Assembly: GCF_964355755.1 (NCBI RefSeq)
Contig: NC_092680.1
Span: forward strand, 6,115,001 to 6,179,000
Direction of reading: 5' to 3'
From: Antedon mediterranea
Taxonomy: Eukaryota > Echinodermata > Crinoidea > Comatulida > Antedonidae
Length of the DNA stretch: 64,000 nt
Positions 10,093 through 21,389 of the stretch are shown here, in pieces. The notes under the pieces are model-generated. The model did not search any database and was not told where the DNA came from. It saw only the letters and a program-made list of their open reading frames with translations. The position numbers were made by a program, and so were the translations under genes. The first letter of the stretch is position 1. Each line of letters begins with the position of its first letter.

Positions 10093-11542
10093 TCAAAATA
10101 ATAACAGGCAGAGAAGTATCATATTCTTATATCTTTAATGTCTTTACTTTATATTTCTAACTACCTAAGTATTGCTGATGTTTTTCTGCATTTTTATATT
10201 CTCAGTGAAGTCTACATTTGATTAATATTCATGATTCTCACAGTCAGGTTACAATAACGCTTATTCAAGACCACGGTGCGTCTATAGTCTCTGGGTGCGC
10301 CTTCTTCCTTACTTTGGCTTCCTATACATTGGCCGTGCTAATGTTTGTTTCACCTTTTTTTAATGTAACAGATATTTTACTTTTTTAAGTTATGAGGCCG
10401 GCCTACTATTATTTTCATTTTGTGGCTTGTTAAATTCACATTAGGCAGTTTAATTTAACAATAACAGTGATGCAATTCAAGTTTTAAATATTTTGTTTTA
10501 ATTTAGTTAATTCTATACATTATAATACACATTTATTTACAAGGTTAATTTACATATTAGAATGACAACAGTTTGTTAACTAAAGAAGGCGCCAACACGT
10601 TTTATTAATATGCAAATACCATGCAAAATGTCGTGTCTTTGGTTCTGAACGTGAAGGAATGAACTTGCACTTAAAAAAGGACAACAAATCTTCAATGGCA
10701 TTAGTTCAATATATAATCAATGCACCATGGTGAATAAGCAGTAGTGAGTATGTTTCTGTATTTAAACAGGGTTTCCATTATATTTTCGCTAAGTCTGTAT
10801 AAATTACTCTTTTTTATGTTCGTCCACCAGTCGGCGTTTAGATTGTCTAGATTGCGAGCGCAAGTATTATACGTATGAAACGCAATAATTGCCAAAATCT
10901 TTTCACTAATATTAAGTAGACACACATTCTATAGATTAGGTTTCCATTAGATTTCGGTCGTAGAAATTCACATAAGTTTAGAATATATAGGGAAATTAAG
11001 GTTGAATCATGAAGTATCTAATCAGATACTATATGTAGATGCGAATACGTGTGCAAAAATATGTTTACTAATTTAAAAAAAAGAAATGCATTAATAAAGC
11101 AGTTATACATTGCAAATTCGATACGAGATGAAGACAAAGTTATAAGTAGTTGACAAAGAGTTGAATTAAATGGTAGTTATATACAAATTGACTAATCATC
11201 CAAACCATCCTAATAAGATTTAGAGTAAATGTATACATAAGGCAATATCAGCAGGATATTTCTAAGGCCACTGTCTAATCATAATTCTATACATTATATC
11301 CTTTCTTTTGCCTATGAAATATTTGGAGTTTACACAAACCTGAACGCACACCCTATAAAACGCAGGTGTAGAGTTTGCTAGTCAATGTGAAAGGGGAATT
11401 AATCAGAAAGAATTGGGTTGTTTGCCATCCTGTAAGAGCCATATGCTTGCTGTTGTATATGGTTGAAAACAAAATCTATATTGTATTAAATCTCAAAAAT
11501 ACTAACAAATGTATTTCTTTACATTTGGTAAAGTAATGTGTC
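10093..11542. other. 3' flank of the TLR gene, no gene seen
   Basis: AT-rich DNA. A 74-codon minus-strand open frame at 10701-10925 has no family signature. The 3' untranslated region of the TLR gene presumably starts within its last few hundred bases. Confidence 0.4.
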
Positions 11543-13456
11543 TTATGCGTTATCAATTAGCCTATCTTTTGGACAGTTAGGTGACAAAAGAGCTGTTTCA
11601 AGCTTGGCCCAGAACAATGCTTGTCTCTCTGGATGTTCTTCCCATTCGATATAAGTTGTAGTGGTCAATATCTTGTGTAACAGTATCGGCATGTCTTTGG
11701 GTGACACCTTCTCAATTAGCACCACAACCAAGATATCTTCATGGTTTAACGTACGCACGTGTGCCATCTCTAACTCGAAGTTGCACCACTCACTTTTGGC
11801 AAAATGTTTGGAGACAACTAACAAAACTTTGCTACTGAATTTAACAGCATTTGCAATGTTTGTAGCGATTGCTTCTCCTGGAAGAAAGTCTCGATAGTCG
11901 ACGCACAGTTTGAAATTCCGCTGCTCTTCCAACGATGGATGTAAAACATTAAGAACCCATTGTATGTCTTTGCTGTTGTAACAGACAAACACGTCATACA
12001 GAATGTTTTCTCCGTTGATAGTAGGTGGTCCTTGGTTGCAAATTCGCTGGTATTGTTTACGAAGGCGTCGTCGTTGGTTCCAATACCTAACATTGAAATA
12101 AATAATTGAAAAAAAAGTATTTATATAATATAATATATTTTATTAAACGTTAACATTGAAATGGACGACTAGATGCTTATTGTGTTAATGATATATTAAC
12201 ATTACGGATATGACCTTTTAAGGATCCTAATGGAAATAAGCTAACGCTTTTTGTGCTATCCTGGAAAATATTTTATAAACGTATATTTTTGTAATGTCAG
12301 TAATTATAATGATTTTCAAAAAATTAAAATCAAAACATTTTTAAATACATTAATTTTTTTTGGCATAAGCAATTATATATTTAAAATACTAATAATAATG
12401 ATCTTACCTTAAATGAAATCTGTAACGGTAAAGATTGACAACAATTATTACAACAATAAGCCCAGCTGAAGCACAAGGAATTGTAATTCTTAAGATTCTA
12501 TCCAACTTTCTACAGTGTAGTTTATCGGGATCGAAATTTAACATTGTCGTGTATTCTTTACTATCTATATATTGTCTACATTCTGTGTTGTTGATGTCTT
12601 CAATTGTAACATTCGTTGTCCCAATCCATTTTCTAAACCACATCAAATCACAGTTACACAGATATTTGTTGTACGCCACATCTATAAACTGTAATTGAAT
12701 CAGATTTTGAAGTCCAACGTCTTCTTTGATAGTTGTCAGAAAGTTGTTACGTAGAGTCAATCCTTGTAATCTCGATGAACCTTTAAATGCGTATAGTGGC
12801 ATACTAGTAATCTGATTTTTTTAAAGATATAAATATTTAAGATTTGGTAAATTCTGAAAAGTTTCTGAGTGAATATAATTTATATCGTTTCTTGCAAGAT
12901 CAATTGTTATTAGTCTTTTGCAATAAATAAATACTTTAGGATATATTGTGGTTAATCCACAATGTTCCAGATATACCTCTTCTAAAGATACAAGATCATC
13001 AAACCATGGTAGTAATTTATCCAAATCAGGGTTTTCATCCAAAGTTAATTTTCTCAGTTTTTGCAAACCATGAAATGCATTAATCTCAATTTTCTTATAA
13101 TTCAGTTTGTTACCATTAAATTGCAAATTCTTCAGGTTAGTTAAATTGTGGAAAGAGTAGTTCTTCAGAAACGAAATATTGTTGTCTTCCAGATGGTAAT
13201 ATTTAACATCAGTTGGCACCGTATCTTGCGATGAAATAGCCTTCAATCTTTTATTTGAACAAGACACATCATGACTGTAGTATAATTCCGTTTCTTCTTT
13301 ACAATATTTACAGTTACATTTCTTAGGACATCTGAAATCATCTAGCGGCTGAGTTCCATTTACCGACGGATTGTAATTGTAGCATGTTAATTTACCACTA
13401 ATATGACAGTAGAATGTTACGAAAAGAACGATAGTAACTTGAAGAAAAGTCCACAT
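11543..13456 (-). pseudogene. Toll-like receptor with one in-frame stop codon
   Basis: Two exons, 13456-12408 and 12086-11543, are joined by a 321-bp GT-AG intron. They encode about 530 codons. Visible in order are a signal peptide (FLQVTIVLFVTFYCHISG), an LRR N-cap with CPKKCNCKYC, about eight leucine-rich repeats, an LRR C-cap (CNCDLMWFRKW to LHC, about 264-315), a membrane helix (about 321-342) and a TIR domain from residue 380. TIR box 1 is YDVFVCYNSKD, box 2 is DYRDFLPGE, and a late FW forms box 3. One C-cap cluster makes it the single-cysteine-cluster (vertebrate-like) type, unusually short in LRRs. TAA at 12821-12823 falls inside LRR6 (LKYLYL, stop, KNQITSMPL). The frame is otherwise undisturbed, so this is a nonsense allele, a very recent pseudogene, or a sequencing error. 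If the stop is translated or absent in other haplotypes, the protein would be a membrane receptor for innate immune signalling. Confidence 0.85.
12245..12345. repeat. Dispersed repeat in the TLR intron
   Basis: The stretch TGCTATCCTGGAAAATATTT onward to the AT-rich end is repeated at 29698-29810 (GGCTATCCTGGAAAATCTTT, then ATAAA.GTAT, TTTGTAAT.TCAGTAATT, TGATTTTC and TTCAAATCAAA). This layout, ending in an A-rich run, resembles the 3' end of a retroposon, but the family is not identified. Confidence 0.5.
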
Positions 13457-14315
13457 AGTGGTAATGTAGACCTATATGACCCTTTTAAGTTAAGCACAAC
13501 GTAATAATGAAAACAATTGACTGAAATGTATTCGAATAAGGAAGTGATATTGAAATATCAAGTAATTGGATCAAATTAAAATAGTCATCACTTTTTTCGG
13601 ACGAAACAATATCATATGTTAATTTATCTCTAATATGACAACAGCAGACGGCACAAATAATGTCGCATCTCTAATATGAACGATCAAAGCTGAATCTTCC
13701 CATGAAGACCTTGCACTGTTGGCTGTCGTGGGTCCATGGAGGACCTAATCCGAATTTCCTCAGTTTCCAGTTAAGCATTGAGGACAAAATATAAATACCT
13801 TTACCTTTATAATATAGGACTTCGTATAGTCGGTAGTTTGTGAATTTTAAACCCACACCCTCACCTGCTTTAATTAGGCCTAGCCTACTCGTAGATAACT
13901 TTCACTTTTATTGTACAGTATCTATATCAGTTTTAACCAATCAGCGATTATTTCCAATCGCCGCCTTATATCCTGAATGCGCTCGCATGTTTTGGTTTCG
14001 TTATATAAGCGATCTCCGGTCCAAATAAAGTATTTTAAACAAGTTTAATACATTTAATAGTTTTGGTCCTTAATTTGTCTATATCAAACTAGTTGATCGT
14101 TGATACCAATACTACAGTTAGTACGAAGCAAGAAAATATGATCTACATTATGAGTGTGATATTGATTTATTGCTGACTTTCAAGAGAAAATATAAAGTTA
14201 GCTAAATATAGAGTTATCCAAACATGTTCTATATTGTCAAAATCACAAATGTATTTGAATCTTCTAAAATGTTCCTTTTACTGTATTTCATCAGTTTTGT
14301 ATATTTTCTTGTTGC
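13457..14315. other. Promoter side of the TLR gene and 3' flank of metaxin
   Basis: The first 100 bp (13457-13560) match the upstream flank of the TLR pseudogene at 2464-2560, so they are probably the conserved promoter/5' UTR of this receptor family. At 13845-13990 a third copy of the dispersed repeat seen at 9903-10092 is present. No gene was found. Confidence 0.5.
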
Positions 14316-16739
14316 TTAATCAACATCTTTGTCCCTATCATTATAGTCCATCTCCATTTCAAAAGAGTTAGACCGATTTACATTTATCTTGACTAGACCA
14401 CTGAATATGGCGTATCCAACCATCATGGCAGAAGCAAACAGGACAGAAAAGACTTGATTTCGACGTTTATGTTCCTCATCGAATGTATCTGTATTTGAAC
14501 TTTTATTTGGCTTGTTTTGCTCAGGTTCATCTGTAAAAAAATATTGATATCCATTTTAACTAACTTACTAGTTAGGATATATAAGCGTTGTGGTAGAGTG
14601 GTTAGAACATGTTGAGACCAGCATGAAGAAAGGGTTCAATTTCTAATAAGAATAACTCCCAGGTCATTCAGCTGAATGAGTACTTGCTTGAAAATCTACG
14701 GAGGATAAGGTGGCGTGGAAAGGAACTGACCACCCTACCATATAATGTGAAGGCCTAGCTAGTACAATGAGCTTTTAACAGCTCATTACAATGTGAAGGC
14801 CTAGCTAGTACAATGAGCTTTTAACAGCTCATTACAATGTGAAGGCCTAGCTAGTACAATGAGCTCTTAACAGCTCATTACGTTCAGAAAAAAAACCTTT
14901 GAACATGACAATAAGGTACCTTGTCAGCATGGTCCTACTTACCAAATGGGACATCTGGGAAATACCGCTGTTGAATACGACTCACAAGCCTGCATAGGTT
15001 GTCGCATGCCTTTAGATGGGACTGTAGCTCAGCATTTGGTAATGGGGCTCGTAGCAATGGGGCTAAGTAACCAAATACAGCGGCATCTAATGATGTAGGC
15101 CTGTCAATCAAATTACATAGAGTACAGTTAACAAAAAAATACACATGGGTTGACAAATCTGCTATTAAAAAATTACAATTTTTCTAATGTGAAATACATG
15201 TGGCTTAAACCAACTTGCTAGCATGAATAAGTTATTATTATTATTATTTCTGGGGATAAATGCCTTATTTCTTCTCAGGAAACTTTTTTGAAGCATTCAT
15301 ACTTACATATCACCAAAAAAGAAAGATTTCTCCTCAAGTCGTTCTGATAATAAGTTGATACAACTTTTTGCTTTTTTAAAAATCTAAAAAAAAAGTTATA
15401 TTATTATAACATTTATTATCATATGAAAATGAATGGTCAAATGAGGATATTGAATTATCTACTATAGTTTCACGACACCTACAATTTGTTTCAATTCTCC
15501 GTCTGTCAGATGTGGCCCTCCATACATAGTTTCAACACGTTCTTGACTGTATCGTTGCCATCTACCAGGGGTTATAAAATTAAAAGGAAAGGAGAGGGCT
15601 TTTGCATAAACTGGACGGAAAACATCAACATAATTTTTTGCATCGATCCAATAGACTTGAAGCTGTAAAGTAAGAAAAAAAAAACCAGAATTTATTATTA
15701 CTTAATACAATATATTTGTATTTATAATGATGATATGTTAACTGAGTTGTTCTACCACCAGAACAAATAAAGGAGAGCCTTGTGCCAATTTTATTATGAA
15801 TCATATTTAAAATACAATTTTGGCTAGTTTCAGGTAGTCCAGCTTCAATCAGGATCATCAGCTATTCATTGAGTCACGGCTGTATCAATCTAATAATGAT
15901 GCTACCAGACCATTACTCTACTGTTGTGCTTTTTACATGATGTCTCTTGTTCTTTTTTTCACATTTTCTATAAAACCTCTTACCCATCCATGTTAGTTAT
16001 ACCCACACTCTACTAATCATCATTACAGTAGTTGTTCTTACCAGGGCAGGGAGAAGTCTCTCTTCTAGAAATGCCTGAAATGCTAGGATATCAGCTCGTT
16101 GGCAATCGGTCAACTCTTTGTCTGAATCAAACCCTTTACTTCGGAGATGATCAATAATGTCATTCTTTCCTTCAAATATTTGTTCATCTGATATCAATAT
16201 CGGATTATTTCCTAGAAAATAGTATCGGCATAATTAATAACAAATTCTAAAAAACTTTTTTTAAATTTTTTTTTACCATAAGATATTGAAATCAAACATA
16301 CACTAAATGTGCCTAAACTGACCTTTTAAATTACTCCGAATGTCAAAATCATTTTCCAGTTTTATTGGCGCTCCAGAAAACTTTGCATAAGCCTGAAAAG
16401 ATGAGAATATCAAGGTAAAGTATGCTTGTTTTTAATGTAATCTACTACTACTACTGTACCCTAGGCCTACTACTATACTATTAGTGCAGTATCACGGGCC
16501 ACCGCACGGCAGGCTTGCTATCTCTCGGTAGGGGTTGGGTACCGTTAGTATAGGCCTAGACTAGGAGACTTAAACGGCCATGCTAAACATTGCTACACTT
16601 TATATTGCAATACCACCGTCGTATATGCTACATACAAAGCAATTTAATATATAAATACCATTAAATATAGGCATCTAGTATCAATAGAAGGAAGGCCCCA
16701 ATTGCCCTTCCAAATTTTCATCCGCATGTTCGTTTCCAT
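14316..16739 (-). CDS. MTX1: Metaxin (MTX1/MTX3-like), mitochondrial outer membrane
   Basis: Seven exons: 16739-16659, 16392-16323, 16211-16042, 15662-15483, 15383-15307, 15100-14943 and 14530-14316. All have GT-AG introns and all frames close, giving 316 residues, the usual metaxin-1 length. Metaxins sit on the cytosolic face of the mitochondrial outer membrane and work with the SAM complex in inserting beta-barrel proteins. Family marks are [11 protein letters not shown] near the start, [12 protein letters not shown] (thioredoxin-like GST N-domain), [15 protein letters not shown] and [20 protein letters not shown]. Further on are [30 protein letters not shown] and a C-terminal anchor, [20 protein letters not shown]. 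The choice between MTX1 and MTX3 is not settled. The start codon lies about 300 bp from that of the divergent ADPGK gene. Confidence 0.92.
14588..14744 (+). mobile_element. tRNA-derived SINE
   Basis: A tRNA-like head carries GTGGTAGAGTGGTTAGAAC (box A type) followed by GGGTTCAATTTC (box B type). After it comes a non-tRNA body with CAGCTGAATGAGTACTTGC and GGAACTGACCACCCTACC. This is the expected layout of a Pol III-derived retroposon. It lies inside the metaxin gene, in the intron between the last two coding exons, and opposite to its strand. Confidence 0.65.
14745..14885. repeat. 46-bp tandem repeat, three copies
   Basis: Three copies of a unit containing AATGTGAAGGCCTAGCTAG and ACAATGAGCTTTTAACAGCT are almost identical. 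Each unit has its own inverted repeat (AATGAGCT...AGCTCATT). The array abuts the SINE's 3' end and may be its tail. Confidence 0.85.
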
Positions 16740-17036
16740 CTTGGATTTTACCATTACACAAGTAGGTAAAATTACTGAAACTTAAACATTAATATATATT
16801 AGCTTTCGTTTCTTGTTCTAAAATTTCCAAAAACCAGAGAAACTATGTTTTATGTAGCAACCGTATTACCAGTTGTACTTTTAGAGGTCTTTTTTTCTTA
16901 CGTTTTACTGATTTTTGCATTATTATCAACCCCAAAATCAAGATGGGCGTGCCCAGGTAGCCAGAGGTCCCTGGATTTTTTAGTTTGATGAGAGAGAAGT
17001 GTGGTGGTGTGGTGGTAGAGGCAAAACACCAACAAA
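16740..17036. promoter_or_regulatory. Shared divergent promoter, metaxin/ADPGK
   Basis: The 297 bp between the metaxin ATG (reading left) and the ADPGK ATG (reading right) must hold both 5' UTRs and promoters. No TATA box in a convincing position was recognised. Calling it a bidirectional promoter is an inference from the spacing alone. Confidence 0.5.
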
Positions 17037-20000
17037 ATGATTAGTAAATCGTTGTTTATCGGTTTAATATTGATAGCTTTAGCCTACTTTTATGATCGAC
17101 AGATATCTAATAGTAATACATCAACATATAGTACTACCTTCGAAGAAACTACCTTGAAAGCATGGGAGGACACGATAGTCAAGCCATCTCTGCAGATCAC
17201 CAAGGTTGCGATCGGGTCGGTAGCTAGGCTAGACTTACTTAGAACATAAAAGGCCTAGGCCTAGTCCTATAGGCCTAGGCTAGCAAAATACTACTACAAA
17301 ATATATCAAACTTATGATTATATGAATGATAAGTGATATGCACTAGGATCTTTATAAATAAACCCTGTTAACTGTTAGCTGTTATGTTTAGTGTTATAAT
17401 TAATATGTATGGTGTCTAATCATTTCGGCCGCCAGTCATTCCGGCCGCCAGAATCGTCAATATTGTTAATAACGTATGGCACGCCTTAATTGTCAAAAAG
17501 AGTGTATACATGTGCCTATCGCCTGAATAGACGTGTGTAAAATCACACAGCCAATTTATGACTTATGGAGGGATTAGTTTAGTAGTTTTAACTAAAGTAT
17601 TTCGGATTCCAGTATTTCTACACGACTTACTTTATTTCATAGTGGTTTTTTTTGGGGGGGGGGGGGGGGGGAGGGTTGTAGGGCCCAGGAAGAAGCCGGC
17701 GAATGATAGTAAAATAAAATATTGATAGCGCATCTCCATGTAAATCAAAATGTGTGAACTATGATCGTTTTTGTTGATTGCTTGCTGTTTGAATACGCAC
17801 GTCTATTCAGGCAATAGGCACATGTATACGTACACCCTTTTTGACAATTAAGGTGTTCCATACATTAACAATTGACGATTTTGGCGGCCGAAATAAACAA
17901 TACATATTTTGTCCTTTTTGGCGTTTCATGATTTTGGGCGTTCCATAACCGGCGGCCGAAATGACTGGCGGCCGATATGCACTGTGACCATTAATATACA
18001 GATTCATGAGGATACAACAGACAGGAGGGGTATGTGACTGTGATGGGTTGTGTATTTTTTTTTTGGGAGGAGGGGTGTTATTATGTTATGCAAACATTTG
18101 GCAATGCCTAGGACCAAAACCACCATGCATGTAATATTATTTGTTGGGTAATAAACACTGGGAAATTACACTTACAATTATTACTTATATGTAGTAGTAC
18201 ATTATTGGGTAGAAAGTACTTATTTGTTGGGTGACAACTGGTAATGAGTTTTTCCTAAAATTTCTTTTTGTAGACTTAATGTAAATGCAGATTTGATTGT
18301 TTCTGGTACAGCACTACTCATAGCACTGGGTATTGAACCTAAAGAGAAACAAGACCACGCTACTCTACACTCCTTAAATCACTTAGGAGAGACATTTGGA
18401 TTCTTCTTTCGCCAAGGGTCTGGTGGAGAGAGATACTTTAGCAATGGAGAAGTTTATCAACAGATAATAGATGTTGCAAACAAACTACCAAAAAAACAGG
18501 TTGGTTGAAATTATATTTTAGACTTAAACCCTTGTACCAGTTCTATTTGGCGTTGGCACCTAGAGTACTATCTGAAATAGAAGAAGAAGAGAAAGAAAGC
18601 TGGATTGAGATGGGAATAATGGACAATACTGAAAGATAGAGGAACTTATAAATACCATACTATTATTATTATTATTTATCCAGTGCGAAATGGTGTTTTA
18701 AAGTGTTGCTATCTTATTGTTAATTGGTTACTTGGTGTTAGGGATTGGTGATTTTATTTCTTGAATATAAATGCATGATGCATTAGCCTTTCTCATTTTT
18801 TATAACTAGTCAGCGAATATATCTAACATTATGAAATGATTATGTTATGTTTATTTGATGCAGTATTCTCTTGGTGGAAATGCTGGTCTTATGGCTCAGA
18901 AGATAGCAAACACAATGCCAGATGTCCAGGTATGTCTTTTGTATTACTATAGTCACTTTAAGTTCTGTCTACACTATCAAACTGGTTTGACAAAAAAGTG
19001 TGCCCATTATATGGACATGATGATGTCATATCACTACCATATTTGGGCATATCACACTTTTTTTTGTTAGTTTGATGGTGTAGACAGAGCTTTAGACATT
19101 ACATATTAAACATGGCACAGTTATGTAAAACAGCAATATTTATGTGTTGGGTTGATACCAAACATAACCGAAATATAATTTTTTTTTAGATTCAGTTTGT
19201 GGGACCTGTCGGACCAATTGCAGAGAAAATGTTTGCTGACAGTATACAAGTTCCAAATGGGGTCAAGGTTCAAAATGATGAGGTTCACCTAATTATGGAA
19301 TATGCAAGAGGCGAGAAATGGGGCGAGGATGTTGCACCTCTTGCTACCCGCTTTATCACTTCAAATGATATTGCTAATGCGAATCTTATTGGAATTAATA
19401 TGTTTGTGAAAAGTGTTACAGGTAAAAAGATGATCTCAGTTAAAAATTAGTTCTATTTTATATCTTTTTTCTATCTTTATAATTCATTGCTTGCTATATA
19501 ATTTAGCAAGTGTGAATCCTAGATCTTTCAAATCGTGCGTAGCCGCGTGAAAACGAAACATTGACGTTCGATTTTATTTACTGGAGCTGTTGTGAAAGAT
19601 GCTTTAAGCTTGAAACCCTAAATATATGCCGCATATAATATAAATAACATTTGTGAATATTTTGCTTTTCATATTTTTATTTTCAGAGTTTCAACCACAG
19701 TTGATTGTATTGTCTGGACTGCATCTTCTTGATGGTCATTCACAGAAAAAAAGAGTAAAACTGTTAACCAGCATGAGAAATGAAATAACAAAGATGCCAA
19801 AAGACATTCCTATCCATTTAGAACTCGCAAGCATGGCAAACGCAGACTGTTTAGCAGAGATTGTGAAACAGGTGAATAAATACAGAATTGTATATGATAC
19901 AATTTCACAATTATAGTTACAGTACAGTATTTCAATGCAGGAAACTGCATCACTTGTTAAGTAAAGCTCTGTCTACACTAACAAACTTTGCGACAAAAAA

Positions 20001-21389
20001 TGTGACGTGCCCATATATGGACATGATGATGTCATATCACTACCATATTTGAGCATATCACCACCAAATTTGGGCACATTTTGTTAGTAAAATAGTTTGA
20101 TAGTGCAGACGGAGTCTTACTAAAATTACAACCTTATACTTCAAGGTTTTTGTCGCAAATCACAATATATACTACTGTATATAAAACATATCCACTGTCC
20201 CTGTTCAAGGAAATGTACACAATGTATGCAATGCTGTAACCAATTGATTGACTCAAAATTGGACATCTATAATACAGGAAATAATAACATAATGAACATA
20301 TGCAAAAGTATAATTGCAACATTTATTACATATAATGATGATATTGATATGATATCTACATAATGAGCAGAAAATTCCAGGTTTCAATATCGAAGGGGAC
20401 AACCTTTTTTAATTATCACAGATTTCCTCATCAGAACTGTTTCTAAATTGTATATACAGCAGCAGTACTGAATAACCCAGTTTTTTAGTTTCTTTATGCC
20501 TACACATCTATATGCTGTGTTAGGCTCTGTCTACACTATCAAATTAGTTTGACAAAAAAATGCCCAAATATGGTAGTGATATGTCCATCATCATGTCCAT
20601 ATATAGGCACATCACATTTTTTTGTCGCATAAAGTTTGATAGTGTAGACAGAGCTTTAGTTTATTATTGTACAGATAAAAACGTTAAATAATAAGTTTCA
20701 TTATTTAGTGATGAAAACTATAAAATAAAAGGGAGACATTTGTTTTTGACCAAATACTAATACATAGCTTTATTCTGCAAAGGATCATGTCACCAAGTAC
20801 TGTACCAAGATAACAATTTTTCTTTTTTTCTATTTGATAGATTTTTCCAGTAATACACTCTATTGGCTTGAATGAGCAAGAGCTTGTCTTCTTCTCTAAT
20901 GCAAATGGTGGACCACATCAAGATCTGCAACCAGTAAAAGGCTACCCAGAGATTGCAGCGGTCTCTGACATCATCAGCTGGCTTTTCAACAAGTATGCTA
21001 CAGGATCTAGTACTCTGTCTCGTGTTCACTTTCATAGCCTAACGTATCACTTAATAGCAACAAAAAAGAGTGCATGGGAGAACAGCCAATCAGCTGTAGC
21101 TGCAGGAGCACGCGTTGCCGGGGAACAGGCTTGCATGAAAAAACCAATAGACCCATCTCAAGTGGATTTACATATACCTAAAGCATTTAGTCTTTCAGTA
21201 GATAACATTCCATTAAGAAAAACTATAGTTATATATGACCCTGCTAAGCCAGTATCTATATGGGATAGGGATGGGGTAGATTTTGCTTTTAGCCCAGTAC
21301 TTGTATGTAGAAAACCAGGGAATACTGTGGGCCTAGGCGATGCAATATCAGCAACTGGATTGCTTTATTCAATGTATAAGAAAGAATAG
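17037..21389 (+). CDS. ADPGK: ADP-dependent glucokinase
   Basis: Six exons, 17037-17215, 18274-18499, 18864-18929, 19190-19421, 19687-19871 and 20841-21389, give 478 residues with every frame closing. Animal ADPGK phosphorylates glucose using ADP instead of ATP. It is an ER-associated ribokinase-fold enzyme of about 490 residues. An N-terminal hydrophobic anchor is visible (LFIGLILIALAYFYD). Then come KVAIGLNVNADLIVSGTALL, YSLGGNAGLMAQKIA, FVGPVGPIAEK, LIVLSGLHLLDGHS, IHLELASMAN, GLNEQELVFFSNANGG and ARVAGEQAC. The GxGD catalytic motif VGLGDAIS has its aspartate at about residue 463. The first donor, GTCGGT after ATCGG, is weak, but it is the only one that keeps the frame. Introns carry one foldback element and three family-2 MITEs. 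Confidence 0.95.
17411..17983. mobile_element. Foldback element with CGGCCGCC repeats, ADPGK intron 1
   Basis: Left arm 17411-17535 and right arm about 17790-17983 are inverted copies. Both carry GGCCGCCAGTCATT, AATCGTCAAT, TTAATTGTCAAAAAG, TACATGTGCCTAT and GCCTGAATAGACGTG. The right arm has about 60 extra bases. CGGCCGCC or its complement occurs repeatedly near the ends. The centre holds a G homopolymer at 17646-17671. No ORF is evident, so it is a non-autonomous element. Confidence 0.7.
18958..19094. mobile_element. Palindromic MITE family 2, ADPGK intron 3
   Basis: A near-perfect palindrome (18961-19091) starts AGTTCTGTCTACACTATC and ends with the complement GTGTAGACAGAGCT. TTA flanks both sides. 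The core reads ATATCACTACCATATTTGGG. The TTA target duplication suggests a Harbinger-type source. Six relatives lie at 19965, 20523, 27394, 31064, 31337 and 33357. Confidence 0.8.
19965..20117. mobile_element. Palindromic MITE family 2, ADPGK intron 5
   Basis: Starts AGCTCTGTCTACACTAACAA and ends GATAGTGCAGACGGAGTCT. The core carries ACATGATGATGTCATATCAC and a duplicated TATTTGGGCA-type segment. It is slightly more diverged than the copy at 18961. Confidence 0.75.
20523..20655. mobile_element. Palindromic MITE family 2, ADPGK intron 5
   Basis: Begins GGCTCTGTCTACACTATC, ends GTGTAGACAGAGCT, with TTA on both sides (20520-20522 and 20656-20658). Two copies of the family therefore share this one intron. 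Confidence 0.8.
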
